A stretch of DNA of 25,086 nt from DASXZH01 sp036502005. Its GTDB lineage: Bacteria; Armatimonadota; Fimbriimonadia; Fimbriimonadales; Fimbriimonadaceae. Location of the stretch: positions 1 through 25,086 of the forward strand of contig DASXZH010000084.1 in the NCBI GenBank assembly GCA_036502005.1, read 5' to 3'. A program made the position numbers and the translations under genes. Below, piece by piece: positions 1 to 9,076 of this stretch (positions are counted from its first letter, which is position 1; each line of letters opens with the position of its first letter). The notes under the pieces are model-generated. The model did not search any database. It had not been told where the DNA came from and saw only the letters and a list, made by a program, of their open reading frames with translations.

Positions 1-2
1 AC

Positions 3-194
3 TCAAAAGCAGCGTGCCTTGATCTGAGGCCCAGCCTGCAGATGAACGAAAAACCGGCACATTTCGTGCGTTTGTCCCAGCCATATCGAAAAGACGAACT
101 GACGAGTTCAAATGAAGCCAATGCAACAGTCTCCAAGCTCCGCGCACTCCAGAGCTTCGCGATGCCGCCGCTGTCTAAAAGCACTTTCAACTAA
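3..194 (+). CDS. possible 3' end of an unknown gene (partial)
   Basis: One plus-strand frame is open from the window edge to a TAA at 192-194. It could be the last 63 codons of a gene that starts outside the window, or a 50-residue peptide starting at the ATG at 42. I recognise no family, and the composition (charged, serine-rich, no membrane segment) gives no functional clue. No ribosome-binding site precedes the ATG at 42, so if this is real I favour a truncated 3' end. The stop lies 58 bp before the next gene. An open frame of this length can occur by chance, so support is weak. Confidence 0.2.
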   Translation, partial: SKAACLDLRPSLQMNEKPAHFVRLSQPYRKDELTSSNEANATVSKLRALQSFAMPPLSKSTFN

Positions 195-252
195 CATCAC
201 TTAGCCAAACCGAAAAGCAAGCGCATTTCACTCATACTTCGTCCAAGTCTAA

Positions 253-1149
253 GTGAGAGTCGTGACTTTTAATATCCGAAACAGCAAGTCCCTAGATGGG
301 GAGCTTTCTTGGCAGTTTCGGGCTGAGCGCGTTTGCGCTTTGATCCAAAAACTTCAGCCGGACATCCTTTGTGTTCAAGAGGCCTTTCGCGACCAAGTCG
401 ATGCAATAGCAGGGTCCTTGCCTAAGCATAGTTGGTTTGGTGTTGGCCGTGATGACGGCAAGGATGAAGGCGAGTTCGTGCCCATCTTCTGTGCCCCCCA
501 TCTGGTGCGAAGCGGAGGGGATATCCTCAATAACTCAAGCAGTAAATTCGTTTTTCCAAAGCAATTTCCGCGGGACCTCCCCCGGTTCGCGGACTCACCG
601 GCCCCTCCGACCGAGAGGGGCGATGAGTATTGCGACACACGAAGTGTTAACTTAATGCCAAACGGGGACCTGAATGGAGTTTTATCTGAAGGCCTTATAG
701 AATGCGGCACGTTTTGGCTTTCCACCACGCCCGAGGTTCCCGGTAGCCGTTCGTGGGATTCTGCGTGTACGCGGATTTGCACATGGGTCGAACTGGCGGG
801 ACTCCGTATCTACAACTGCCATCTTGACCACAAATCCTCCGAGGCCAGACTTGAGGGCGTCAAGGTAATCCTGAAGCATTTAAGGTCCCGCGAAGTGCCA
901 GCTCTTCTCTGCGGAGATTTCAATGCTAATCCTGCAAGCGAGCCGATTCAGTATTTGCTCTTGGAAGGCCTAAACGACCTTGCCGAAGGCACAGGCGACA
1001 CTTTTAATGGCTTTATGAACCCTGCCGTGTTCGAGAGGATCGACTACGTCTTCGGGTACAAAATCGAGGAAGCAAGTAGCGTCAGCGTTTATGGCCAAGA
1101 ACTCGCCAGCGACCACTGGCCGGTGATTGTTGACCTATGGGAAGCCTGA
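253..1149 (+). CDS. endonuclease/exonuclease/phosphatase family protein
   Basis: The 298-residue protein is one EEP (DNase I-like) domain. These metal-dependent phosphodiesterases and phosphatases act on nucleic acids, sugar phosphates or lipid phosphates. The family signature is complete: TFNIRN near residue 5 (Asn7), VQEA with Glu43, NCHLDH with His190 and Asp192, GDFNANP with Asp222 and Asn224, and SDHWPV with Asp287 and His288. No signal peptide is visible, so it is probably cytoplasmic. The start is a GTG placed directly after an in-frame TAA (250-252), so the gene cannot begin earlier. No clear Shine-Dalgarno sequence is seen. Residues about 80-145 look like an extra loop of some 55-65 residues between PIF and the conserved GTFWLS, where relatives usually have a short YR-D-RFEL stretch. 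The substrate cannot be told from sequence. It is convergent with the receiver-kinase gene and unlinked to it in function. Confidence 0.9.
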   Translation: MRVVTFNIRNSKSLDGELSWQFRAERVCALIQKLQPDILCVQEAFRDQVDAIAGSLPKHSWFGVGRDDGKDEGEFVPIFCAPHLVRSGGDILNNSSSKFVFPKQFPRDLPRFADSPAPPTERGDEYCDTRSVNLMPNGDLNGVLSEGLIECGTFWLSTTPEVPGSRSWDSACTRICTWVELAGLRIYNCHLDHKSSEARLEGVKVILKHLRSREVPALLCGDFNANPASEPIQYLLLEGLNDLAEGTGDTFNGFMNPAVFERIDYVFGYKIEEASSVSVYGQELASDHWPVIVDLWEA

Positions 1150-1366
1150 GAAACTGCTAAAAGAACGGAAAGGGGAAGCTGTGACCCCAGCGAAATGGTT
1201 GAATTTTTGTTGTGTCGCTAGTCGCGACGGGCACGATTGCCAACCCTCCAGCTTCGCTGGTTCCCCCTTCGCGAGGAACGCAGTCTTGTGCTGCCGTAAC
1301 AGCCATCTGGCCGGAACTAGGCGACTGCGCTCTCGCATATAGGGGGCACCGGAGACATCTTGAATC

Positions 1367-2608
1367 CTAGAGAGTGAAATAGAACGACGAACCCTTACCC
1401 GGCTCACCCTCGGCCCACACCTGGCCGCCGTGCCTTGTCACAATTTTGTGAACGATAGCCAAGCCGATACCCGTGCCCGGGTAGTCGTTTCCAACCAGCC
1501 TTTCAAAGGGTTTAAATAGTTTCGAATGGAAGGCCATTTCAAACCCTATGCCCTCATCTTTTAAACAGAAGCCTTTCTCGGCGTTCTTGCAGAACTGCAC
1601 AACACCGCCTGACGGTGAATACTTGAAAGCGTTGTCGAACAGGTTATATAGCAAAGCCTCGATAAGGCCCTTATCGGCGGAAGCATAAAGGCCATCTTCG
1701 ATTTCCAGTGCCCAGGTGGAATCCGGATAGTGCTTCATGCAGTCGGCCGCCGTTTTCTTGGCCAACTTCGAAAGGTGCAACTTCTCGCGAACCAGTTCTT
1801 TTTGATTTAGGCGGTAAAGCCGAAGCAGGTCGTCGATAAGGGTCGCCATCGTTCGGGCCGATTTAGCCTGGCATTGAAGTTGTTCCACACCCTCCGGGCC
1901 CAGTTTCTCGCCCATATCTTCCTGCATTATTTTGCTGGTGGCGATGATGTTGCGTACCGGCGCCCGCAGGTCGTGGGCCACAGAATAACAGAAAGATTCC
2001 ATTTCCCGGTTGGCCTCAACCAACTCGGTGGTGCGTTCCACCACGCGGTTTTCCAACTGCTCGTTTAGCTCCAATAGGTGTTTCTGCTCAAATTCCTGCT
2101 TTTGTTGGACGCGTTGCCGCTCGGCCTCGCGGATCAGGGCTTCCTGGATGAGTAGTGCCTGTTGCTTAAGCTGCTGTTCCTTTCGGAACAACTCCACAAA
2201 CACGCTTACCTTGGATCGCAAAATGGCCGCGTTAAAGGGCTTCCGAATATAGTCGACGGCCCCAACGGAATAGCCCTCCAGAATGCTTTCGATATCTTCA
2301 TCAAGAGCGGTAATGAAGATGATGGGCACGTGGCGCGAGCGATCGCGCTCTTTCACAAAGCGCGCCGTTTCGACGCCGCTGAGCCCGGGCATCATCACGT
2401 CCATGAGGATCACGGCGAAGTCGTTTAGCAATATCTGCTTCAGCGCTTCGTTGCCGGATCCGGCCTGGATAAGCTCTTGGTTCAGGGGCTCCAGTATGGC
2501 TTCGAGGGCGTAGAGGTTTTCTGGACGGTCGTCGACCAGTAAAATCTTCGCCCTCACTTCGTCAGTGCTAGGGGCTGACGCTACGCTAAGGTTTTCTGCG
2601 ATAGCCAT
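1367..2608 (-). CDS. response regulator receiver-histidine kinase (REC-HisKA-HATPase)
   Basis: This 413-residue cytoplasmic protein has an N-terminal receiver domain (about 20-135, phosphoacceptor Asp70 in LMDVMMP, Lys in RKPF). A glutamine-rich coiled coil follows (about 140-205), then HisKA with His212 in SVAHDLRAP and a HATPase_c domain with the N box (NLFDNAFKYS) and the glycine-rich GTGIGLAIV. It is built to receive a phosphate on the receiver and respond through its own kinase domain, the arrangement of kinases that take part in cross-phosphorylation. Its ATG lies inside the end of the giant HAMP kinase gene (28-bp overlap, different frame), so the two are very likely co-transcribed and translationally coupled. 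Only a weak GATGAG precedes the start, which fits coupling. I infer that it is a partner of the upstream kinase. There is no membrane segment and no output domain. Confidence 0.94.
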   Translation of the reverse strand: MAIAENLSVASAPSTDEVRAKILLVDDRPENLYALEAILEPLNQELIQAGSGNEALKQILLNDFAVILMDVMMPGLSGVETARFVKERDRSRHVPIIFITALDEDIESILEGYSVGAVDYIRKPFNAAILRSKVSVFVELFRKEQQLKQQALLIQEALIREAERQRVQQKQEFEQKHLLELNEQLENRVVERTTELVEANREMESFCYSVAHDLRAPVRNIIATSKIMQEDMGEKLGPEGVEQLQCQAKSARTMATLIDDLLRLYRLNQKELVREKLHLSKLAKKTAADCMKHYPDSTWALEIEDGLYASADKGLIEALLYNLFDNAFKYSPSGGVVQFCKNAEKGFCLKDEGIGFEMAFHSKLFKPFERLVGNDYPGTGIGLAIVHKIVTRHGGQVWAEGEPGKGSSFYFTL

Positions 2609-5600
2609 GATCTCATCATCGAAAAGAGCTTTTCAATATCGACGGGCTTAGTGATGTAATCGCTGGCCCCTGCTTCAATGCACTTCTCTCGATCTCCCTC
2701 CATTGCTTTTGCTGTTAAGGCAACAATCGGCAACGATTTATAGCGCGGGTTCTGGCGAATCGCCCGCGTCGTCTCGTAACCGTCCATGTCCGGCATCATG
2801 ATGTCCATCAAAACAAGGTCGATCCCGTAGGATTCTCCCAGCTTCTTGATGCCATCCTGCCCACTTTCGGCAAACACCACTTGCACGCCCTTACTCTCAA
2901 GTGCGCCAGTCAGAGCGAAAATGTTTCTTATATCGTCATCGATTATCAAAACTTTTCGCCCGGTAAGCGTTTCGGACTCATTTGGAGCCAGATAAAAGGC
3001 GCTTTGCTGGTCATTTTTACGCCGCTCTCCGTTGGCAGAGCTAATGCTGGTTTTGCCATTTGTTTGCTCTGTGCTGCTCAAGCGGTGAAGGAACAAGCTC
3101 GTTTCATCAAGAAGCCGATCCGCCGAGTTAGCATCCTTTGTGATAATGCTGGCGGCGTATTTCTTCAACTGAAGCTCTTCTTGTTTCGAAAGGTCACGAC
3201 CCGTGTAAATGATCACAGGCAAGTCACGGAACCGTTGCTGACGCTTGATTCGCTTGAGAAGGTCGAGACCGCTCATCGCTGGCAGCGCCAGATCGAGAAC
3301 CAAGCAGTCAAATGTCTTCTTCTTTAGCGCTGCCAACGCTTCTTCGGCGGTAGCAACAGCCGTTACTTGAACGTCGGTGCCGGCAACCAGCTCGCAGATG
3401 CTGCTTCGCTGATTGTCGTCGTCCTCTACGACCAGAAGTTCGCGAACATCGCGGTCGCTGAACTCACTAAGGTGGGTAAATGCGCCGTGCAGGGCTTCTG
3501 CCGTGACCGGCTTCTCTAGGTACGAAACCGCCCCGAGTGTTGTGCCGCGCTCCCGATCAAGAACGCTGATCACTTGAACCGGAATATGCCGGGTATCGGG
3601 GTCTCGTTTTAGCCTATCCAGCACCGACCAGCCGTCCATGCCGTCCAGTTTGAGATCAAGCGTGATGGCGTCAGGATGATAAGCCCGGGCAAGTTCGAGG
3701 GCGGTTTCGCCGTCGAACACGACGATTCCCTTGAATCCCGCCTTTCTTGCTACATCGAGCAAGATCGCGGAGAAGCCAGGATCGTCTTCCACGATCAACA
3801 CGACTTTGTCGGTCGACGCGATATCATGGCGATCATCCTTAACCGTACTGGCCCTAGTTGAAGGAGGCAGGGCGATGGGGCTAACCGAGGAAATCTCATT
3901 AACAAGCTCCGGAAGCTCCTTGATCTGAAACTCGCCTTGGCGGGTGTTCGGTGTTACCACCGCATCGGCATCACCACCCAAGAATTCCACTGGCAGATAC
4001 AGGGTAAACGTGCTTCCTTTGCCTGGCTCGCTCTCAAGCGAAACACGCCCACCTAAGAGCAGCGTTATCTCTCGACTAATGGAAAGGCCAAGGCCGGTTC
4101 CACCGTACTTGCGGCTGGTCGTGCCATCCGCTTGCTGGAAGGGCTCGAAAATGAGCCGCTGCTTCTCTGAAGCGATTCCTATTCCAGTATCAATAACCTG
4201 GAACGCGATGGTCTTTTCGTGCGGAGAAACGGTGCCATTGTCGAGAATCACATCTTGCTGTGCGGCAGAGATGTTGAGCTTAACGGCGCCCTGTTCCGTG
4301 AACTTGAAGGCATTACTGAGTAGGTTTCGCAGCACCTGTTGGAGGCGCTGGTTGTCGGTCGCGATGGTGGTCGGAATGCCTTCCGATATCGAGACTGAGA
4401 AGTCGAGACCCTTTTGCTGGGCCACGTGACGGAACGTCCGGTCGACGTATTCTTCGATGTCCGTGAGGGGGACCTGGGTGACCTCGATCTCCATCTTGCC
4501 GGCCTCAACCTTGGATAGATCAAGGATCTCGTTGATGAGGTTAAGCAGATCGCCTCCGGATTGGAAGATCGTCGTCGCGAACTCCGTCTGCTTGGCAGTC
4601 AGGTTTCCTTCTAGGTTGTCCGCCATCAGCTTCGCCAGAATGAGCATGCTGTTTAGCGGCGTGCGCAGTTCGTGCGACATGTTGGCCAGGAACTCTGACT
4701 TGTACTTGGAACTGAGGGCGAGCTGTTCGGCGCGCTCGGCAAGAGTCGCCCTGGCTAGCTCCACTTCCTTGTTCTTCTGTTCGACCTTGTTGTTCTGCTC
4801 GGCCAAAAGTCTGGCTTTTTCTTCCAGTTCTTTCGCCTGAGTTTCCAACTCGGTATTGGTCTGCTTGAGTTGGCCCTGCTGATTCTGCAGTTCTTGCGAT
4901 TGCGACTGCAGTTCTTGGGTGAGCGACTGAGATTGAGCGAGAAGCTCTTCCGTTCTCATGTTCGCCGTGATCATGTTGAGAACGACGCCGACGCTTTCCA
5001 TAAGCTGGTCAAGGAACGTCTTGTGGATTTGACTAAACGTTTCGAACGAGGCAAGCTCGATGACGGCCATGATTTCGCCTTCGAACAGGACCGGCAAAAC
5101 GATGATGTTGAGCGGCGGGGCTGAACCCAATCCCGAGGAGATCTGGATATAGTCGTCCGGAACATTGGTTAGTAGGATTCGCTTCTTTTCAAGCGCGCAC
5201 TGGCCCACCAATCCTTCGCCCGGCCGGAATCGATTGCTTACGTTCTTTCGTTCGGCATAGGCATAACTGCTCATCAGCCGAAGAACAGTCTCGTTGGCCA
5301 CCACATCGTTGATATAGAACACGCCGTGGTTGCCGCCAACCAGGGGCGTTAGCTCCGACATTATAAGCCGGGCGACCGATTCCAGGTTCTTTTGACCCTG
5401 CATCATGCCGCCGAAACGGGCTAGGTTGGTTTTTAGCCAGTCCTGCTCCATGTTTTGCTGGGTCGTGCTCTTAAGGTTGGCAATCATCTGGTTGATGTTG
5501 TTCTTAAGTTCCGACACCTCTCCCTGCGCTTCAACCGTAATGGACCGGGTGAGGTCACCCTGGGCCACAGCAGTAGCAACGTCAGAGATGGCTCGCACCT

Positions 5601-8433
5601 GAACCGTAAGCGAGTTCGCCATGAAGTTAACGTTGTCGGTGAGATCCTTCCACGTGCCGGCAACGTTTGGCACCTTTGCCTGGCCACCGAGTTTTCCTTC
5701 CGTGCCTACTTCGCGGGCCACGGTGGTTACCTGTTCGGCGAAGATGCTCAGCGTTTCCGTCATGTTATTGATCGTTTCCGCGAGCGCGGCGACTTCGCCC
5801 TTTGCTTCCAGAACCAGCCTTTGTTTGAGGTCGCCATTTGCAACGGCGGTAACGACCTTGGCGATGCCTCGCACCTGGGTGGTGAGGTTGGAAGCCATGA
5901 AGTTAACGTTGTCCGTGAGGTCCTTCCAAGTTCCGGCAACGTTTGGTACCTTGGCCTGTCCGCCCAGAATTCCTTCCGTTCCTACTTCGCGGGCCACGGT
6001 GGTTACCTGTTCCGCAAAGATCGAAAGAGTGTCAGTCATGCTATTGATCGTGTCGGCAAGCGCGGCGATTTCGCCTTTCGCATCCACCTTCAGCTTCTGC
6101 GAAAGGTCGCCGTTTGCAACGGCGGTAACAACCTTAACGATGCCTCGCACCTGAGTGGTGAGGTTCGAGGCCATGAAGTTAACGTTATCGGTGAGGTCCT
6201 TCCAGGTTCCTGATACACCGGGCACCTCGGCCTGGCCTCCCAGTTTTCCTTCTGTACCTACTTCGCGGGCCACACGGGTAACTTCAGCGGCAAATGAGTT
6301 GAGCTGGTCCACCATGACGTTGATGGTGTTCTTGAGCTCCCAAATCTCGCCTTTAACGTCTACCGTGATCTTTTGTGAAAGGTCGCCATTTGCAACGGCG
6401 GTGGTAACAAGGGCAATGTTTCGAACCTGGTCCGTAAGGTTGCGGGCCATGAAGTTTACGTTGTCGGTAAGGTCCTTCCAGGTCCCCGAGACACCGCGCA
6501 CTTCGGCCTGACCTCCCAGTTTTCCTTCCGTTCCCACTTCGCGGGCCACACGGGTAACTTCGTCGGCGAACGATGAAAGCTGATCGACCATGACGTTGAT
6601 GGTGTCTTTCAGCTCTAACACCTCGCCCTTCGCTTCAACCGTGATCTTCTGCGACAGGTCGCCATTTGCAACGGCGGTGGTAACGAGGGCGATGTTTCGC
6701 ACCTGGTCGGTCAGGTTTCGGGCAAGCCCGTTTACGTTATCGGTAAGGTCTTTCCAGGTTCCGGAGACGCCGGGAACTTCGGCTTGGCCACCCAGAATTC
6801 CCTCCGTACCCACTTCGCGGGCCACACGGGTAACTTCAGCAGCGAACGAGTTCAGCTGATCGACCATCACGTTGATAACGTCTTTGATTTGGAGGATCTC
6901 CCCTTTAACGTCTACCGTGATCTTCTGGGTAAGGTCGCCGCTGGCGATGGCGGTTGCGACCTTGGAAACGTCTCGTAGCTGGACGGTTAGGTTGCCGGCA
7001 AGGCCGTTTACGTTATCGGTGAGGTCCTTCCAGGTTCCCGAAACGCCAGGCACATCCGCTTGGCCTCCCAATTTTCCTTCCGTACCTACCTCGCGGGCCA
7101 CGGTGGTAACTTGCTCGGCAAAGATGCCGAGCGTTTCCGTCATGCTGTTGATCGTGTCGGCAAGAGCAGCGACTTCGCCTTTCGCCTCCACAACGAGCTT
7201 TTGGGTCAAGTCGCCCATAGCGACGGCGGTGACAACTCGGGCAATGCCGCGCACCTGGGTGGTTAGGTTCGAAGCCATGAAGTTTACGGAGTCGGTAAGG
7301 TCTTTCCAGGTTCCGGAAACACCTTGCACTTGGGCTTGGCCACCCAGTTTTCCTTCCGTTCCCACTTCGCGGGCCACACGAGTAACTTCGTCGGCGAATG
7401 AGTTGAGTTGGTCCACCATGACGTTAATGGTGTTTTTGAGTTCTAGGATTTCGCCTTTAGCGTCGACGGTGATTTTCTGAGAGAGGTCGCCGTTTGCCAC
7501 GGCGGTCGTAACGAGGGCGATGTTTCGCACTTGGTTGGTAAGATTTCCGGCGAGGCTGTTGACCGAGTCGGTAAGGTCTTTCCACGTTCCGGAGACACCG
7601 GGCACCTTGGCTTGGCCGCCCAGTTTTCCTTCTGTACCTACTTCGCGGGCGACACGGGTAACTTCAGCAGCGAACGAGTTAAGCTGATCCACCATGACGT
7701 TGATGGTGTTCTTAAGCTCCAAAACTTCACCGCGGGCATCGACGGTGATCTTCTGAGAGAGGTCGCCGTTTGCAACGGCGGTGGTAACGAGGGCGATGTT
7801 TCGCACCTGGTTCGTAAGGTTCCCGGCAAGGTGGTTTACATTGTCCGTTAGGTCTTTCCAGGTTCCAGAAACGCCGGGCACTTGGGCTTGGCCGCCCAAA
7901 ATTCCTTCCGTGCCCACTTCGCGAGCCACACGGGTAACTTCAGCGGCGAACGACCCAAGCTGATCGACCATGGTGTTTACCGTTTGGCCGATGCGGAGGA
8001 ACTCTCCTTTAACCGGCGTGCCCTGTATTTCCAGAGCCATCTTCTGCGAGAGGTCGCCTTGGGCGACAGCGGTGATAACACGAGCCACCTCAGTGGTGGG
8101 CCGCGCAAGGTCTTCGATGAGCCCGTTGATTCCGTCCACGCTGGTTGTCCACGAGCCTTTGGCGCCCTTTAGAGTTGCCCTTTCCGTCATGCGGCCTTCG
8201 CGGCCCACGATGCGGCCCACGCGGACAACTTCTTCCGCCATGCTTTCGTTGATGCCGTTAACCTCGTTAAAGGTCTTACAGATCTGGCTTAAAACGCCGC
8301 CCTTTTCAACGGGAAGCCTGACCGTGAAATCGCCTTCACGCGCTGCTTTAAGGGCGTCCAAAAGGGGACGCAGTTGCTCGGCAGTATAAGTCTGCTCGGC
8401 GGGACTATCGCTATTAATTGCCTTTCTGGCCAT
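2581..8433 (-). CDS. giant poly-HAMP hybrid sensor histidine kinase
   Basis: This 1950-residue soluble hybrid kinase resembles the fungal Nik1/group III type and its bacterial relatives. From the N-terminus: a divergent HAMP pair (about 30-110); a regular array of 92-residue units to about 1000, each with two alternating HAMP-type halves (one around GDLSQKITV, one around GTEGKLGGQA); a GAF domain (about 1020-1150); a Gln/Glu-rich coiled coil (about 1160-1245); HisKA with His1254 in MSHELRTPL; HATPase_c with NLLSNAFKF, DTGIGI and GGTGLGLSI; and three receivers starting near 1540, 1660 and 1825. Each receiver keeps its acidic pocket, phosphoacceptor Asp and Lys, though the second has TKDA instead of the usual Lys-Pro. 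There is no signal peptide or membrane helix. I count 11 GDL/GDF-type and 10 GTEG-type halves, about 21 HAMP segments. The ATG at 8433 has a good GAGAGG 7 bases upstream. In fungal relatives the array senses osmotic state and is the target of certain fungicides; the signal here is unknown. No HPt partner is visible nearby. Confidence 0.96.
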   Translation of the reverse strand: MARKAINSDSPAEQTYTAEQLRPLLDALKAAREGDFTVRLPVEKGGVLSQICKTFNEVNGINESMAEEVVRVGRIVGREGRMTERATLKGAKGSWTTSVDGINGLIEDLARPTTEVARVITAVAQGDLSQKMALEIQGTPVKGEFLRIGQTVNTMVDQLGSFAAEVTRVAREVGTEGILGGQAQVPGVSGTWKDLTDNVNHLAGNLTNQVRNIALVTTAVANGDLSQKITVDARGEVLELKNTINVMVDQLNSFAAEVTRVAREVGTEGKLGGQAKVPGVSGTWKDLTDSVNSLAGNLTNQVRNIALVTTAVANGDLSQKITVDAKGEILELKNTINVMVDQLNSFADEVTRVAREVGTEGKLGGQAQVQGVSGTWKDLTDSVNFMASNLTTQVRGIARVVTAVAMGDLTQKLVVEAKGEVAALADTINSMTETLGIFAEQVTTVAREVGTEGKLGGQADVPGVSGTWKDLTDNVNGLAGNLTVQLRDVSKVATAIASGDLTQKITVDVKGEILQIKDVINVMVDQLNSFAAEVTRVAREVGTEGILGGQAEVPGVSGTWKDLTDNVNGLARNLTDQVRNIALVTTAVANGDLSQKITVEAKGEVLELKDTINVMVDQLSSFADEVTRVAREVGTEGKLGGQAEVRGVSGTWKDLTDNVNFMARNLTDQVRNIALVTTAVANGDLSQKITVDVKGEIWELKNTINVMVDQLNSFAAEVTRVAREVGTEGKLGGQAEVPGVSGTWKDLTDNVNFMASNLTTQVRGIVKVVTAVANGDLSQKLKVDAKGEIAALADTINSMTDTLSIFAEQVTTVAREVGTEGILGGQAKVPNVAGTWKDLTDNVNFMASNLTTQVRGIAKVVTAVANGDLKQRLVLEAKGEVAALAETINNMTETLSIFAEQVTTVAREVGTEGKLGGQAKVPNVAGTWKDLTDNVNFMANSLTVQVRAISDVATAVAQGDLTRSITVEAQGEVSELKNNINQMIANLKSTTQQNMEQDWLKTNLARFGGMMQGQKNLESVARLIMSELTPLVGGNHGVFYINDVVANETVLRLMSSYAYAERKNVSNRFRPGEGLVGQCALEKKRILLTNVPDDYIQISSGLGSAPPLNIIVLPVLFEGEIMAVIELASFETFSQIHKTFLDQLMESVGVVLNMITANMRTEELLAQSQSLTQELQSQSQELQNQQGQLKQTNTELETQAKELEEKARLLAEQNNKVEQKNKEVELARATLAERAEQLALSSKYKSEFLANMSHELRTPLNSMLILAKLMADNLEGNLTAKQTEFATTIFQSGGDLLNLINEILDLSKVEAGKMEIEVTQVPLTDIEEYVDRTFRHVAQQKGLDFSVSISEGIPTTIATDNQRLQQVLRNLLSNAFKFTEQGAVKLNISAAQQDVILDNGTVSPHEKTIAFQVIDTGIGIASEKQRLIFEPFQQADGTTSRKYGGTGLGLSISREITLLLGGRVSLESEPGKGSTFTLYLPVEFLGGDADAVVTPNTRQGEFQIKELPELVNEISSVSPIALPPSTRASTVKDDRHDIASTDKVVLIVEDDPGFSAILLDVARKAGFKGIVVFDGETALELARAYHPDAITLDLKLDGMDGWSVLDRLKRDPDTRHIPVQVISVLDRERGTTLGAVSYLEKPVTAEALHGAFTHLSEFSDRDVRELLVVEDDDNQRSSICELVAGTDVQVTAVATAEEALAALKKKTFDCLVLDLALPAMSGLDLLKRIKRQQRFRDLPVIIYTGRDLSKQEELQLKKYAASIITKDANSADRLLDETSLFLHRLSSTEQTNGKTSISSANGERRKNDQQSAFYLAPNESETLTGRKVLIIDDDIRNIFALTGALESKGVQVVFAESGQDGIKKLGESYGIDLVLMDIMMPDMDGYETTRAIRQNPRYKSLPIVALTAKAMEGDREKCIEAGASDYITKPVDIEKLFSMMRSWLSQKTLA
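5434..8085 (-). repeat. 276-bp tandem repeats coding the HAMP array
   Basis: Within the giant kinase gene the DNA repeats with a strict 276-bp (92-codon) period. The GDL motif recurs at residues about 126, 223, 315, 407, 499, 591, 683, 775, 867 and 959. Long stretches are nearly identical between copies, for example ggccacacgggtaacttc in many units. Two unit flavours are seen: one with VMVDQL and FAAEVTRV or FADEVTRV, and one with SMTETL/SMTDTL and FAEQVTTV. Their order, three of the first, one of the second, three of the first, two of the second, suggests that blocks of several units were duplicated. High identity at DNA level means unit number can change by recombination, and assemblies may collapse the array. 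Confidence 0.95.
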
Positions 8434-8583
8434 GAATTCCTCTCCCAGGAAGATAATGGTAGGAAAGAAGGCAAAAGCAGGCTGACGCGCGCGCTTTCCC
8501 CTTTATTTGCGCTCGCCCATCGCCTAAAAGTTGTCGTGGGCCAGCGTACTCTCCGTTTGCATTCTACACTGCATACTCCACAT

Positions 8584-8982
8584 ATGCGTGTTACTTGGGC
8601 AATTCTCTGTGACTATTACATCCGCGATGTACAAACCGGCAATTCATCTTTGGTAGGGGTGTTTTCTAGGGCCGGTTTTCCTAGCTTTCCGCGCACTTTG
8701 GTGAGTTTTTACCTTGCTCTTAGGTTCGAAAGCGAAGTTAGTGATACGTCTGGCGTGAAGGATTGCCGGGTTAGCTTGGTCGACCAAGATGGACGCGAAT
8801 TAGCGAAGGGAAGCCTTACCGTGGACCTGCCGAACGTGTCGCCCGAAAACGAGATTTCCGTGATTACGGCCTTCCGCTTTGACATGGTGCAGTTTTACGA
8901 GGCAGGCAAGCATCGGTTCGATATATTTATCGATGGCGTTACTGCAGGCAGCACCAGCTTGGAGATCATTCGGACGGATTAG
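8584..8982 (+). CDS. DUF6941 family protein
   Basis: This 132-residue protein opens with MRVTWAILCDYYIRD, followed by LVGVFSRAGFPSFPRTL and an alternating strand pattern ending in IDGVTAGSTSLEII. This is the look of DUF6941 proteins, small beta-rich cytoplasmic proteins of unknown function that usually begin with a CDY motif and a G-[VI]-F-[DS]-R stretch. The frame stays open upstream to 8374, but that would run into the divergent kinase gene. The ATG at 8584 gives the family's usual length and N-terminus. I see no strong Shine-Dalgarno sequence. It is read divergently from the giant kinase with 150 bp between them; the two may share a control region, but nothing shows a functional link. Confidence 0.8.
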   Translation: MRVTWAILCDYYIRDVQTGNSSLVGVFSRAGFPSFPRTLVSFYLALRFESEVSDTSGVKDCRVSLVDQDGRELAKGSLTVDLPNVSPENEISVITAFRFDMVQFYEAGKHRFDIFIDGVTAGSTSLEIIRTD

Positions 8983-9076
8983 ATGGCGGTCGTTCTCTAG
9001 TAGGACAAAATCCACCGGGAGGAGAATGTCATCCAGTTTTTCAAAACTTGAATCCAAAATCAGGGTTCTGGGATGC

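Noticed and set aside
1135..1407. Minus-strand frame between the EEP gene and the receiver-kinase
   Set aside because: It overlaps the kinase end, has low complexity and no motif; the gap holds only a short ccagc-ttc-gctgg stem (1248-1260) without a T run.
5455..7851. Several long plus-strand open frames opposite the HAMP array
   Set aside because: They repeat with the same 276-bp period as the HAMP units and arise from the codon bias of the real gene on the other strand.
8374..8583. Upstream extension of the DUF6941 frame
   Set aside because: It overlaps the start of the giant kinase and adds no family sequence; the ATG at 8584 gives the family N-terminus.
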